Assembly: GCF_000014805.1 (NCBI RefSeq)
Contig: NC_008570.1
Span: forward strand, 724,501 to 788,500
DNA length: 64,000 nt
Direction: 5' to 3'
Source: Aeromonas hydrophila subsp. hydrophila ATCC 7966
GTDB lineage: Bacteria > Pseudomonadota > Gammaproteobacteria > Enterobacterales > Aeromonadaceae
Both the position numbers and the translations under genes were made by a program. A model generated the notes under the pieces. That model worked only from the letters and a program-made list of their open reading frames with translations. It was not told the DNA's origin and ran no database searches. Positions within the stretch are counted from its first letter, which is position 1. The number at the start of each line of letters is the position of its first letter. Of the stretch, positions 28,040-37,013 are shown piece by piece.

Positions 28040-28785
28040 GTACTGAACTGATCTACGGCATTCACGCTGTATCCGCGCTGCTGGAGCGCACCCCGGAGCG
28101 TTTCATCGAAGTGTGGGCCCTCAAGGGGCGCGATGACGACCGGCTGCAACCCTTGCTGGCCGAGCTGGATGCGCTCGGCCTCAAGGTGCAGAGCGTGAAC
28201 CGCAAGACGCTCGACGACAAGGCGGAGGGTAACAATCACCAGGGCATCATGGCCCGGGTGAAAGAGGCGCCCAAGCTGGCCGAGCACGACCTGGCCAGCC
28301 TGCTTGACAAGTTGGCCGAGCAACAGACTCAGCCCTTCCTGCTGGTGCTGGACGGGGTGACCGATCCGCACAACCTCGGCGCCTGCCTGCGCAGCGCCGA
28401 TGCCGCCGGGGTGCATGCGGTGATCGTGCCGCGCGACAAGGCCACTGGCCTGACCCCGATCGTGCGCAAGGTCGCCTGTGGCGCCGCCGAAGTGGTGCCG
28501 CTTATTCAGGTCACCAACCTGGCCCGCAGCCTGCGCGAGCTGCAGGAGCGTGGCGTCTGGATCGTCGGTACCGCCGGCGAGGCGGATCACGACGTGTATC
28601 AGGCCAAACTGACCGGCCCGATGGCGCTGGTGATGGGCGCAGAGGGCAAGGGCATGCGTCGTCTGACCCGCGAGCACTGCGACGAGCTGGTGAGCATCCC
28701 GATGGCAGGGGCGGTATCCAGCCTCAACGTCTCGGTAGCGACCGGCGTCTGTCTGTTTGAAGCCGTGCGCCAGCGTCGTGCCTGA
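28036..28785 (+). CDS. rlmB: 23S rRNA (guanosine-2'-O-)-methyltransferase RlmB
   Basis: A 249-residue SPOUT methyltransferase that methylates the ribose of G2251 in the peptidyltransferase loop. The L30e-like N-terminal domain ([19 protein letters not shown]) is followed by the SpoU domain: [37 protein letters not shown] and [18 protein letters not shown] are the three SpoU motifs. It overlaps rnr by four bases. Confidence 0.97.
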   Translation: MSTELIYGIHAVSALLERTPERFIEVWALKGRDDDRLQPLLAELDALGLKVQSVNRKTLDDKAEGNNHQGIMARVKEAPKLAEHDLASLLDKLAEQQTQPFLLVLDGVTDPHNLGACLRSADAAGVHAVIVPRDKATGLTPIVRKVACGAAEVVPLIQVTNLARSLRELQERGVWIVGTAGEADHDVYQAKLTGPMALVMGAEGKGMRRLTREHCDELVSIPMAGAVSSLNVSVATGVCLFEAVRQRRA

Positions 28786-28795
28786 GGCGAGCTGA

Positions 28796-29362
28796 ATGGA
28801 CAGACCCCCGTTTTGCCGGGATCGGGTCACAGATGAGCAGGAGGCCGCGCGCCTCCTCTCTTTTGCCCGGCCGCTGACCCTGAGCCCTCGTGCCTGCCTC
28901 TGGCATGCTGGCGATCGACCCGATCTACTGGTGATGGTGGAGCAGGGGCTGCTGCGGGCCAAGGTGGTGCTGGCGGATGGCCGCGAGTACATCAAGGAGT
29001 TCTACTGGGAGGGTGACGAGTTTCTCGACTTCCACCACCTGCTCAGTGGTGAGCCGGCCCGCTACAGCGTTGAGGCGCTGGAGCCCTGTAGGCTCTTGCT
29101 GTTCAACCTGGCCGACCTGCGCACGCTTTCCTGCTGGCCCGCCTGGTATCAGCATCTGCTGGCGGTGCAGCTGCGCATCAAGGAGGAGAAAGAGCTGCTG
29201 CTGCTGACCGAGAGTCCGCAGGCCCGTTATCAGCACTTTTTGCGCAGCTTCCCCGCGCTGGAGGCCAGGGTGCCCGATCACCAGATCGCCGCTTATCTGG
29301 GCATCACCCCCATCAGCCTGAGCCGCATTCGCAAGCGACTGAAGGATCTTAACAAAGGTTAA
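28796..29362 (+). CDS. Crp/Fnr-family transcriptional regulator
   Basis: A 188-residue protein with a cyclic-nucleotide-binding-like beta barrel (residues ~25-110; GDRPDLLVMVEQGLLRAKV, EYIKEFYWEGDEFLDFHHLL) and a short C-terminal helix-turn-helix (QIAAYLGITPISLSRIRKRL). It lacks Fnr-type cysteine clusters, and the canonical cAMP pocket (RGE...RS/T) is not evident, so its ligand is unknown. It resembles the widespread small Crp-like regulators that often control efflux or stress genes. It follows rlmB after 10 bases and may be read through from it. Confidence 0.88.
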   Translation: MDRPPFCRDRVTDEQEAARLLSFARPLTLSPRACLWHAGDRPDLLVMVEQGLLRAKVVLADGREYIKEFYWEGDEFLDFHHLLSGEPARYSVEALEPCRLLLFNLADLRTLSCWPAWYQHLLAVQLRIKEEKELLLLTESPQARYQHFLRSFPALEARVPDHQIAAYLGITPISLSRIRKRLKDLNKG

Positions 29363-29419
29363 TGCCGGCTCGCGTGTGGCTGGCTATGCTGCCCTTCTCA
29401 TCATGAGCAAGGAACCCCC

Positions 29420-29869
29420 ATGAACTGGTCTCTCAAGTCTTTTGAACAACTCGACGTCAACGAACTCTATGAACTGCTCACCCTGAGATCCCGGGTCTTC
29501 GTGGTGGAGCAGACTTGCGTCTTTCTCGATCTGGACGGCGTCGACAAGCGCCCCGACGTGCTGCACCTGCTCGGCTGGCAGGATGGGGCACTGGTGGCCT
29601 ATGCCAGGCTGATGGCGCCCGGCGTGGCCAAGGCGCAGCAGGTGGTGATCGGCCGGGTGGTGACCGCGCCCGAAGCGAGAGGTGATGGGCTCGGTCACCG
29701 GCTGATGCAGCAGGCGCTGCAGGAGTGTGCCCGGCTCTGGCCCGGGGTCAGCATCTATCTCGGGGCCCAGGCACACCTGCAAGGTTTCTACGGTCGTCAT
29801 GGTTTCACCGCCGTGGGTGAACCCTATCTGGAAGATGACATTCCCCACATCGGCATGAGCTCCTCTTAA
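29420..29869 (+). CDS. elaA: ElaA-family GNAT N-acetyltransferase
   Basis: A 149-residue GNAT protein. The ElaA signature is clear: ELYELLTLRSRVFVVEQTC near the N-terminus, followed by DGVDKRPDVLHLLGW and the acetyl-CoA loop VIGRVVTAPEARGDGLGHRL. The end has GFYGRHGFTAVGEPYLEDDI. The substrate of ElaA is not firmly known. The start has an AAGGAA site. After its stop an AT-rich gap of 218 bases (29870-30087) has no gene I can support. Confidence 0.93.
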   Translation: MNWSLKSFEQLDVNELYELLTLRSRVFVVEQTCVFLDLDGVDKRPDVLHLLGWQDGALVAYARLMAPGVAKAQQVVIGRVVTAPEARGDGLGHRLMQQALQECARLWPGVSIYLGAQAHLQGFYGRHGFTAVGEPYLEDDIPHIGMSSS

Positions 29870-30087
29870 TACCTTTTAAGCATAACAATGAAATTATTAT
29901 GTCTTGAGGTAGTAAAGAAAACGGGTGCTCGGCGCCATGTTAGTGGGTACCCTCTGAGTGATTAATCGGCAACAGTTGATGGATAGGTTTTAAAAATGGT
30001 CTTTTACCCCATTAATTCAGAACAAGATTCAGCGATTGAGCCGTTGAGCCATTTTATTAGCGTTCGCCACTCGAGTGGCTGTCGCTG

Positions 30088-30948
30088 ATGGAGTTGTTGC
30101 GCAAGCGGTTCGCACTGGACCTGCAAACCTTCGCCATCATCACCCTGGTGCTGGGCAATCTGGCCCAGGCCTTCTCCGACGTGCTGGTCAAGCTGATCGG
30201 CCCTAGCTTCAGCCCCTTCCAATACATGTTCCTGCGCCAGCTGCTGACCCTGCTGGTGCTGCTGCCCTTCATGCTGCGGGTACCGCGCTCGGCCTGGGGG
30301 TTGGGTGCCTGGAAGTGGCACCTGCTGCGTGGCCACCTCTGCCTGCTCGGCGGGGGCGGCATGATGCTGGCCCTGACCCAGCTGCCGCTGGCCACGGCCA
30401 ACGCCATCTTCTACGTATCTCCGTTGCTGACGCTGCCGCTGGCGGCCTGGCTGCTCAAGGAGAAGATCAATTCCCGCGTCTGGTTGCTGGGAGGCATGGG
30501 GCTGCTCGGGGTGGTGTTCGTGCTGCGGCCGGGGGATTTCCATCTGGCCGGGCTGGGCGCCCTGGTGACCGCCTTCACCCTGGCGCTGTTCAACATCACG
30601 GGTCGCAAGTTGCCAGCCGGGATCTCGGTGGTGGCGACCCTGTTCTGGGCCAATCTGCTGGCTCTGCCGCTGACCGCCGGGCTGGCGGTACATCAATGGC
30701 AGCCGGTGGACTGGCGACTGCTGGTGCTGATCGGTGGCAGCGGCGTCATGCAACTGCTCTATCATGCCAGCTGCTTCTACGCCTATCGCCAGGTAGAGGC
30801 CAACCGCATCGCGGCGACCGAGTATTCCGGCCTGATGTTCGTGGTACTGCTGGGCGTCTGGCTGTTTGGCGAGATCCCGGCGTGGAACCTCTGGGTCGGG
30901 GTCAGCTTCATCCTGCTGGCCATTCACTGGCAGCGTCGATTGCGCTGA
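30088..30948 (+). CDS. EamA-family (DMT) transporter
   Basis: A 286-residue inner-membrane protein with about ten hydrophobic helices in two EamA repeats (first ~14-145, second ~155-283). It has the typical NAIFYVSPLLTLPLAAWLLKEKI and EYSGLMFVVLLGVWLFGEIP segments, the paired 'last helix plus Glu' of this fold. Drug/metabolite transporters of this family export amino acids, metabolites or drugs, and the substrate cannot be read from sequence. The 5' gap suggests its own promoter. A second, only distantly similar EamA gene follows. Confidence 0.9.
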   Translation: MELLRKRFALDLQTFAIITLVLGNLAQAFSDVLVKLIGPSFSPFQYMFLRQLLTLLVLLPFMLRVPRSAWGLGAWKWHLLRGHLCLLGGGGMMLALTQLPLATANAIFYVSPLLTLPLAAWLLKEKINSRVWLLGGMGLLGVVFVLRPGDFHLAGLGALVTAFTLALFNITGRKLPAGISVVATLFWANLLALPLTAGLAVHQWQPVDWRLLVLIGGSGVMQLLYHASCFYAYRQVEANRIAATEYSGLMFVVLLGVWLFGEIPAWNLWVGVSFILLAIHWQRRLR

Positions 30949-31065
30949 CATCCCCATCGGCAGCAGGCCGATGGGTGAGAAAAGCAGGCATCTTATGAGG
31001 CCGCTCTCTGTCATGGCCGGGCAAACCGGCTATGCTGGGCGGCCTGTTGCTATCGGAACCCTGTC

Positions 31066-31902
31066 GTGACCCCTACCATCTTTGCTGCCATCCTGCTGGC
31101 CGCCCTGCTGCACGCGCTCTGGAATGCGCTGGCCAAGCGCCAGGCCGAGGGGCGCGTCAGCGTCTTGCTGGTCTCTCTCTGCTCCGGCCTGTTTGCCGCA
31201 CCCTTGCTGCCCTTGGTGGGTTGGCCGGTGGCGGCCGAATATCCCTGGCTGGGGCTCTCCATCCTGCTGCACTGCGGCTACTGTCTTTTTCTCGGTCGGG
31301 CCTACCGGCTGGGTGAGTTCGGCCAGATCTATCCGCTGGCCCGGGGCAGCGCCCCTCTGATGACCCTGCTGTTCGGTGCCCTGCTGCTGGGTGAAGTGCC
31401 GGGAATGGTGGCGGTGACGGGAGCCGTGGTGCTGGTGAGCGGCGTGTTGCTGATGGCGTGGCGCGGCGGTCTGCGGCTGGCGCCGGCCGCGCTGCAGGCG
31501 GTGCTCATCACTGCACTGTTTACCGCCTCCTATACCTTGTCCGATGGGGCGGGAGCCCGCTCGGCCGGTGAGCCGATACGTTACACCCTCTGGCTGTTCG
31601 CCCTCACCGCGCTGATGATGCCGCTGCTGATGCGCTGGCAGAGTCGCACCGCCTGGCGCGAGCTGGGGCCTGCGGCGTGGCGCAGCGGCACCATCGGGGG
31701 CGCCCTGTCGCTGTTGGCTTACGGTATCGTTATCTGGGCCATGACCAAGGCGCCCATCGGCCTGGTGGCGGCCTTGCGCGAGAGCAGCGTGCTGTTTGCG
31801 GTGCTGCTCTCCTGGGGTTGGCTGGGGGAGACGCTGGGGCGGGTCCGGTTGCTGGCCGCCCTGGTGATCCTGGGCGGCATCCTGCTGATCCGCCTCGGCT
31901 AG
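31066..31902 (+). CDS. second EamA-family (DMT) transporter
   Basis: A 278-residue, ten-helix EamA protein starting with GTG at 31066. Signature segments are ALLHALWNALAKRQAEGR, YRLGEFGQIYPLARGSAPLM and ALRESSVLFAVLLSWGWLGE. The R-x-GEFGQIYP-LARG region is characteristic of one EamA subgroup different from the preceding gene, so the two are neighbours rather than a tandem duplication. The substrate is unknown. It converges with the alanyl-tRNA editing gene. Confidence 0.9.
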   Translation: MTPTIFAAILLAALLHALWNALAKRQAEGRVSVLLVSLCSGLFAAPLLPLVGWPVAAEYPWLGLSILLHCGYCLFLGRAYRLGEFGQIYPLARGSAPLMTLLFGALLLGEVPGMVAVTGAVVLVSGVLLMAWRGGLRLAPAALQAVLITALFTASYTLSDGAGARSAGEPIRYTLWLFALTALMMPLLMRWQSRTAWRELGPAAWRSGTIGGALSLLAYGIVIWAMTKAPIGLVAALRESSVLFAVLLSWGWLGETLGRVRLLAALVILGGILLIRLG

Positions 31903-31935
31903 GGGGAGGCTGCTTAAGGCATCCGGGCCGGCCGG

Positions 31936-32784
31936 TCAGGGAGTGACCCGGATAGTGAGGGTGAACCCCTCCTCACAGGTGGCCAGTTGCACCTGAACCT
32001 GCCCCAGTTCGGCCAGGCTGCCCACATGAGTGCCGCCACAGGGGATGGTGACCTCCCGGCCTTCCAGCGAGCAGTGCCAGTAACGGGAGTCGATGATCGC
32101 CTCGCCGGCCCGGCTGCGGCGAATGTCAGCCCCGCTTGCTACCCAGTCGGCCAACTGGCGGTTGACCTGCACTTCAATCTGCGCCAGATCTGCCAGCAGT
32201 GCCTCGCTGTTGACTCCCTTCTTGCGCAGGCTCTTGCCGATCCGGTACTGCTCGCGCGAACCCATAGGCTCGACCCGCGAGGTCTGGATGGCGAGGCGAT
32301 CGAAGTCCGGCTGATCCAGCGCGTCCCGCTCGCTGACCTCTTTGCGCCAGTAAGGCATCAGCGCTCGGTTGAGCGCCAGTGCCGCCAGATGGCAGCCGCT
32401 GTGGCCCAGGCTCAGGGCGTGGCGGGTCTCGGCATCCACCCGCAGTGTCACCTGGCTGCCCACTGGCAGCGCACAGTGACCTGCCAGCGGGTGCACCACC
32501 ACGAAGCGCCACCCTTCTGCACCCCGCTTGACCGGGATCGCCTGGTCGACGAACAGCTCCCCATCCGGACTGATGGTCCCCATGCGGCAGGGGCCGACGG
32601 TCGTGTCGCCGCCCTCCCAATGCACTGTGCCCACGTCCCCCGGCTGATCGGGCCAGAGGTGGCTCTGGGGATGAAAGGGGGTGAGGTCGGTGACCAGCAG
32701 GCTGGTGTCACCGCTCTGGCAGAAGAGCACGCTGGCCTGCTCCTGATGGTGGCCCAGCACGAAGCTGGCTCGGGTATGTGGCAT
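31936..32784 (-). CDS. alanyl-tRNA editing protein (AlaX-like)
   Basis: A 282-residue protein related to the editing and C-terminal domains of AlaRS. The metal-binding pairs are visible as HSGCH (HxxxH) and CGGTHVGSL (CxxxH). These sites hydrolyse mischarged Ser- or Gly-tRNA(Ala) in trans. The N-terminal ~100 residues form the beta-barrel part seen in the longer AlaX forms. The start is placed at the Met of MPHTRASFV because residues upstream are unrelated and lack a good context. The gene is alone on the minus strand between an EamA gene and mntH. Confidence 0.85.
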   Translation of the reverse strand: MPHTRASFVLGHHQEQASVLFCQSGDTSLLVTDLTPFHPQSHLWPDQPGDVGTVHWEGGDTTVGPCRMGTISPDGELFVDQAIPVKRGAEGWRFVVVHPLAGHCALPVGSQVTLRVDAETRHALSLGHSGCHLAALALNRALMPYWRKEVSERDALDQPDFDRLAIQTSRVEPMGSREQYRIGKSLRKKGVNSEALLADLAQIEVQVNRQLADWVASGADIRRSRAGEAIIDSRYWHCSLEGREVTIPCGGTHVGSLAELGQVQVQLATCEEGFTLTIRVTP

Positions 32785-32891
32785 GGATGGCTCCCGCAAA
32801 TCGAAGAGGAAGAGAGCCGCCAGCATACGCCAAAGCGCAGGCCGGCTCATTAACCTCGGTTAACAAGCCGGCCTGAGGAGGGGATGGCGGG

Positions 32892-34115
32892 CTAGATCAT
32901 GGCGACCAGCAGGTAGGCGTTGAGCCCGATCACTAGGGCGACGATGAGGCGGCCGACCGCCTGGGTCACCGGGTGGTTGCGATACTCCCCCATCAGGGCG
33001 CGATCGCCGGTCAATATCAGCAGCGGAATGAGCGCCAGCGCGATGCCGAAGCTCAGCACCACCTGGCTCAGCACCAGGATTTCGGTGGTGTTGAGGCCCA
33101 TGGCGATCACCACGAAGGCGGGGGCCATGGTGATGGCGCGGCGCAGCCAGAGCGGGATGGTGAAGCGCACGAAGCCCTGCATCACCACTTGGCCGGCCAG
33201 CGTGCCCACTACGGTAGAGCTGATGCCGGAGGCGACCAGCGAGAGGCCGAACAGGGTGGCGGCCGCCTGGCCCAGCAGCGGGGTGAGGGTCTGGTAGGCA
33301 GACTCCAGCTCCGCTACCTGCTGATTGCCGGAGCTGTGGAAGGCGGCCGCGGCCATGGCCATCATGGCCAGGTTGACGAAGCCGGCGATGGTCATGGCGA
33401 TGGCCACGTCGACCCGGGTGGTGTGCAGCCGCTGGGGGACCGAGCCCTGATCCTGGGTGTGCTGGGTCAGTGCCGAGTGCAGGTAGATGACGTGGGGCAT
33501 CACGGTGGCACCGAGCACGCCGGCCGCCAGATAGACGGCGTCGCTGTTGGGCAGGCCGGGGAAGAGGGCACCCTCCAGCAGGCTCGGCAGGTGGGGGCGG
33601 GAGAACACCAGCTCGACGATGTAGGCCGCCGCCACGAACAGCAGCAGGCCGCCCACCACGAACTCCAGCGGTTTCTGGCCGCGGGATTGCAGCATCAGAA
33701 TGCCCCAGGTGACCACGGCGGTGATGCCGGCCCCTTCCAGCAGGGTGACCCCGAGCAGCAGCTTGAAGCCCACGGCCGCACCGATGAATTCGGCCAGATC
33801 AGTGGCCATGGCGATGATCTCCGCCTGTACCCAGTAAGCCCAGACTGCTGGCTTGGGCAGCCGGTCGCGAATGTGCTCCGCCAGGTTCTTGCCGGTGACG
33901 ATGCCGAGTTTGGCCGAGAGGGTCTGCACCAGCATGGCCATCAGGTTGGCCCATACCACTACCCACAGCAGCTGGTAGCCGAAGGTGGATCCGGCCTGAA
34001 TGTTGGTAGCGAAGTTGCCCGGATCTATGTAGCCGATGGCGGCGATAAAAGCCGGCCCGAGCAGGGTTAGCTTGAATTTGCGGGCCGGGATGGCCGTGGT
34101 CAGCGCGGGTTGCAT
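32892..34115 (-). CDS. mntH: Mn2+/divalent metal transporter MntH (NRAMP)
   Basis: A 407-residue proton-coupled Mn2+/Fe2+ importer with eleven membrane helices. The metal-binding motifs of helix 1 (IDPGNFATN) and helix 6 ([11 protein letters not shown]) are intact. The length matches E. coli MntH (412). The start at 34115 follows GGAGG eight bases upstream. A Met five codons earlier overlaps that site, and still longer readings run through the operator. Transcription starts in an AT-rich region containing a Fur-type palindrome. Confidence 0.95.
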   Translation of the reverse strand: MQPALTTAIPARKFKLTLLGPAFIAAIGYIDPGNFATNIQAGSTFGYQLLWVVVWANLMAMLVQTLSAKLGIVTGKNLAEHIRDRLPKPAVWAYWVQAEIIAMATDLAEFIGAAVGFKLLLGVTLLEGAGITAVVTWGILMLQSRGQKPLEFVVGGLLLFVAAAYIVELVFSRPHLPSLLEGALFPGLPNSDAVYLAAGVLGATVMPHVIYLHSALTQHTQDQGSVPQRLHTTRVDVAIAMTIAGFVNLAMMAMAAAAFHSSGNQQVAELESAYQTLTPLLGQAAATLFGLSLVASGISSTVVGTLAGQVVMQGFVRFTIPLWLRRAITMAPAFVVIAMGLNTTEILVLSQVVLSFGIALALIPLLILTGDRALMGEYRNHPVTQAVGRLIVALVIGLNAYLLVAMI

Positions 34116-34158
34116 GGTATCAGCCTCCATAAGTGCATGGAGATAGAATAGATCTAAA

Positions 34159-34173
34159 TGATAATTATTATCA
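34159..34173. promoter_or_regulatory. Fur-type operator upstream of mntH
   Basis: TGATAATTATTATCA is a 7-1-7 near-perfect palindrome in an AT-rich stretch, matching the core of the Fur box (TGATAAT N ATTATCA). It lies about 45 bases upstream of the mntH start and 73 bases before the -10 of rpsF, so it most likely gives iron- or manganese-dependent repression of mntH. The MntR site of E. coli has a different sequence. Confidence 0.75.
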
Positions 34174-34222
34174 ATTGAAGTTTTGTATTGTTCCCATAGA
34201 TAAAAACATCGGTGGCGGCTGG

Positions 34223-34251
34223 TTGCAGTGGGGGATGGGATTTTGTACAAT
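34223..34251 (+). promoter_or_regulatory. sigma70 promoter of rpsF-rpsR-rplI
   Basis: TTGCAG (34223-34228), a 17-base spacer and TACAAT (34246-34251) stand about 100 bases before rpsF, giving a leader of roughly 95 bases. Confidence 0.8.
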
Positions 34252-34295
34252 ACGCCGCCCTAGAAAAGCAGCGTCTAAACACCATTATGTTCCTT

Positions 34296-34328
34296 GCCTC
34301 CGAGGTTTGGCTGCACCTGGGCGGAGGC
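34296..34328 (+). promoter_or_regulatory. putative S6:S18-binding leader hairpin
   Basis: GCCTCCG + AGGT pair with ACCT + CGGAGGC across an eight-base loop, with a three-base bulge (GGG, 34319-34321) on the 3' side. A bulged hairpin shortly before rpsF is where the S6:S18 complex binds its own mRNA in many bacteria. The bulge here does not match the CCG I recall for that motif, so the assignment is tentative. Confidence 0.5.
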
Positions 34329-34352
34329 TGAATTAATCCGTAAGGAGCTAAA

Positions 34353-34739
34353 ATGCGTCATTACGAAATCGTCTTCATGGTTCATCCGGACCAGAGCGAG
34401 CAAGTACCTGGCATGATCGAGCGTTACACCGGCGCCATCACCACCTCCGGTGGTACCATTCATCGCCTGGAAGATTGGGGCCGTCGTCAGCTGGCTTACC
34501 CGATCGACAAACTGCACAAAGCCCACTACGTTCTGATGAACGTAGAAGCAGAGCAAGCCGTTATCGATGAGCTGGAAACCAACTTCCGCTTCAACGATGC
34601 CGTTATCCGCAACATGATCATGCGCACCAAGCACGCCGTGACTGAAGTTTCTCCGATGGCCAAGGCCAAGGAAGAGCGCTTCACCCGTCGTGACGACGAG
34701 CGCCGCGAAGAAGCTACTGAAGCTGCTTCCGAAGAGTAA
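34353..34739 (+). CDS. rpsF: 30S ribosomal protein S6
   Basis: A 128-residue S6, beginning [20 protein letters not shown] with a [18 protein letters not shown] segment ([20 protein letters not shown]). The C-terminus is a Glu-rich tail ending in SEE, the kind extended by RimK glutamylation in E. coli. S6 pairs with S18 on the 16S platform. Strong GGAG site. The next gene is rpsR only 30 bases later; the usual priB is not between them. Confidence 0.98.
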   Translation: MRHYEIVFMVHPDQSEQVPGMIERYTGAITTSGGTIHRLEDWGRRQLAYPIDKLHKAHYVLMNVEAEQAVIDELETNFRFNDAVIRNMIMRTKHAVTEVSPMAKAKEERFTRRDDERREEATEAASEE

Positions 34740-34757
34740 TTCTGGATCACTGACTAG

Positions 34758-35000
<243 letters not shown>

Positions 35001-35052
35001 GAATCGGTCCGGCGCTTAAGCCTAACTCAACGAAATTTATAGAGGAAAGGTA

Positions 35053-35499
35053 ATGCAAGTTATCCTGCTCGACAAAATCGCCAAACTGGGCGGTCTGGGT
35101 GACCAAGTTTCCGTGAAAGCTGGTTATGCCCGTAACTACCTGATCCCGCAAGGCAAAGCTGTTATGGCTACCAAGGCCAACATCGAGACCTTCGATGCTC
35201 GCCGTGCTGAACTGGAAGCCAAACTGGCTGCCGGTAAAGCTGCCGCTGAAGAGCGCGCTGCCAAGCTGGGTGAACTGGCTGCCGTTGTTATCGCCTCCAA
35301 GTCTGGCGACGAAGGCAAGCTGTTCGGTTCCATCGGTACCCGTGACGTGGCTGAAGCCATCACTGCTGCCGGCGTAGCCGTTGCCAAGAGCGAAGTCCGC
35401 ATGGGCAACGTTCTGCGTAACACCGGTGACTACGAAGTTGTTGTTCAGCTGCACGCTGACGTCAAAGCAACCGTACAGATCCAGGTTGTTGCCCTGTAA
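35053..35499 (+). CDS. rplI: 50S ribosomal protein L9
   Basis: A 148-residue L9. The N-terminal rRNA-binding part ([36 protein letters not shown]) is joined by a long Ala/Lys/Glu helix to the C-terminal domain ([13 protein letters not shown]). It ends the rpsF-rpsR-rplI operon before a terminator. Ribosome site GAGG. Confidence 0.98.
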
Positions 35500-35517
35500 T
35501 AGCGATTCGCTTTTGCA

Positions 35518-35549
35518 GAAAAAACCCGCGCACTTGCGCGGGTTTTTTA
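35518..35549 (+). terminator. intrinsic terminator after rplI
   Basis: AAAACCCGCGCA - CT - TGCGCGGGTTTTTT is a strong GC-rich stem with a T-run. Confidence 0.93.
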
Positions 35550-35600
35550 TTTTCAGGCCCAGGGTTAGAGTAAGGATCCGTTCTTCTGGAGGAGATCCCT

Positions 35601-36341
35601 ATGGCCTGGGTCGAAGGTCGCGTCCTTGAGCGTATCGAGTGGACGCCCACCCTGTTCTCCCTGCGTGTGGCGGCCGAGCTGGCCCCCTACAAGGCGGGGC
35701 AATTCACCAAACTGGCCCTCGAGCAGGGCGATCGCCGCGTCCAGCGGGCCTACTCCTTCGTCAATCCCCCGTCAGCCCCCTATCACGAGTTCTATTTCGT
35801 CGAGATCCCCGATGGGGAACTGACTCCGTCCCTCGGTTCCCTGCAAGCGGGCGACAGCCTGCTGGTGCAATCCCTGGCGACCGGTTTTCTGACCCTGGAC
35901 GAGGTACCGGCCGGGCGCGATCTCTGGCTGCTCTCCACCGGTACCGCCATCGGCCCCTTCCTCTCCATGCTGGCCGACGGAGAAGCCTTCGCCCGTTTCG
36001 AGAATCTGGTGCTGGTGCACGGGGTGCGCAAGGGGGAAGAGCTGAGCTACCGGGAGCTTATCGTGGGGTTTGCCGCCCGCCACGGCGAGCGTTTTCGCTA
36101 TGTGCCTTTCGTCAGCCGGGAGGAATGGCCCGAGGCGATGGCAGGGCGGATCCCGGCAGCCATTGCCGACGGTCGGCTGCAGGCGCGGGTCGGGCTGGAA
36201 TTTGCCCCTGAGCTGAGTCAGGTGCTGATCTGCGGCAACCCGGCCATGGTGAAGGAGACCCAGCAGACCCTGCTGTCATTGGGGCTGGCCAAGAACCTGC
36301 GGCGGGCGCCCGGCAACATCAGTGCGGAGAACTACTGGTAG
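35601..36341 (+). CDS. fpr: ferredoxin/flavodoxin--NADP+ reductase
   Basis: A 246-residue FAD enzyme. The FAD-binding RVQRAYSFVNPP (RxYS), the NADP-binding LLSTGTAIGPFLSML and LICGNPAMVKETQ, and the C-terminal aromatic residue after ISAENYW all match E. coli Fpr, which ends in the same Tyr-Trp. It passes electrons from NADPH to flavodoxin or ferredoxin and is often induced by redox stress. Ribosome site GGAGGAG. It is monocistronic. Confidence 0.96.
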   Translation: MAWVEGRVLERIEWTPTLFSLRVAAELAPYKAGQFTKLALEQGDRRVQRAYSFVNPPSAPYHEFYFVEIPDGELTPSLGSLQAGDSLLVQSLATGFLTLDEVPAGRDLWLLSTGTAIGPFLSMLADGEAFARFENLVLVHGVRKGEELSYRELIVGFAARHGERFRYVPFVSREEWPEAMAGRIPAAIADGRLQARVGLEFAPELSQVLICGNPAMVKETQQTLLSLGLAKNLRRAPGNISAENYW

Positions 36342-36348
36342 AGAAATG

Positions 36349-36374
36349 GACACAGGGGCCTCGGCCCCTGTGTC
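36349..36374. terminator. hairpin between convergent fpr and a small secreted-protein gene
   Basis: GACACAGGGGC - CTCG - GCCCCTGTGTC is a perfect 11-base stem without a T-run. The position between two convergent stops suggests a terminator or an mRNA 3'-end barrier. Confidence 0.6.
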
Positions 36375-36393
36375 AGGGTAACGGGGATGAGGA

Positions 36394-36711
36394 TCAATTC
36401 TTCTTGCTGTTGCCGTTGCCTTTCTGCTTGTTGTGGCCCTGGCCCGGGTTGTTGCCGCTGTGGATGCTGCGGTTGTAGTGGTCCCGGTATTTGCCGTCCA
36501 TCTTGTCGCAGTTGAGCTGGATGCGGCTGTCGCCGATGCCGAGATCGAGGCAGTTGCTCTGCCACCAGTCGTACTCTTTCTGATCCCAGTTGATGTCCAG
36601 CTTGATGTCGTCGGTGGAGAGTTTGACGCCATCGTTGTTCTTGGAGGGGGGCGCCGCCATGGCCATGCCTTGGACGAGCAGCAGGGAGAGCAGCAGTATG
36701 GATTTGTGCAT
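36394..36711 (-). CDS. small secreted protein of unknown function
   Basis: 105 residues with a clear signal peptide (MHKS, hydrophobic core, AMA cleavage near residue 19). The mature protein is polar, with DWWQSNCLDLGIGDSRIQLNC in the middle (two cysteines that could pair) and a low-complexity Gly/Asn/Lys/Gln tail from about residue 80. I do not recognise a family. It is monocistronic, convergent with fpr. The upstream gap has no gene. The coding call rests on the signal peptide and start context. Confidence 0.6.
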   Translation of the reverse strand: MHKSILLLSLLLVQGMAMAAPPSKNNDGVKLSTDDIKLDINWDQKEYDWWQSNCLDLGIGDSRIQLNCDKMDGKYRDHYNRSIHSGNNPGQGHNKQKGNGNSKKN

Positions 36712-37013
36712 GATGACCTCGAGTGCGGAAGGATTGGTCTCAGTGTAGAAGCTGGCGCCTTAACCGGGCCGGAACTAGGCACGACGTCAGCTGGCGGGCA
36801 TGTCATGCCGGCTTGCAGCGGGCGGGCAGGCGATCAGGCTAGCGGGGTTTTCTGCGGCAGACAACGGGGAAGCGTCGACAATTTGCCCAATCTGGTCGCA
36901 GCCTGTCCGTTTGTGAAGGTATCTGAGTCAATTCAAATGATTAGCCTTCATTCTGTGGCTCGGCTGACTATAATCGGCAGCCAACTTTTCCTGCATATCG
37001 CACCCCCTTCATC
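36712..37013. other. 302-base intergenic region
   Basis: It separates two divergent genes. The only clear signal is TATAAT at 36969-36974, 39 bases before the downstream plus-strand gene, with a poor -35. There is a short GGCGGGCATG-TCATGCCGGC hairpin near 36793-36813. I see no ORF or RNA gene I can support. Confidence 0.5.

Noticed and set aside
29870..30087. AT-rich gap before the first EamA gene, considered as an RNA gene
   Set aside because: No stable hairpin with a T-run and no tRNA-like fold; left as promoter region.
30088..31902. Tandem duplication of EamA transporters
   Set aside because: Signature segments of the two proteins differ; they look like separate subgroups placed together.
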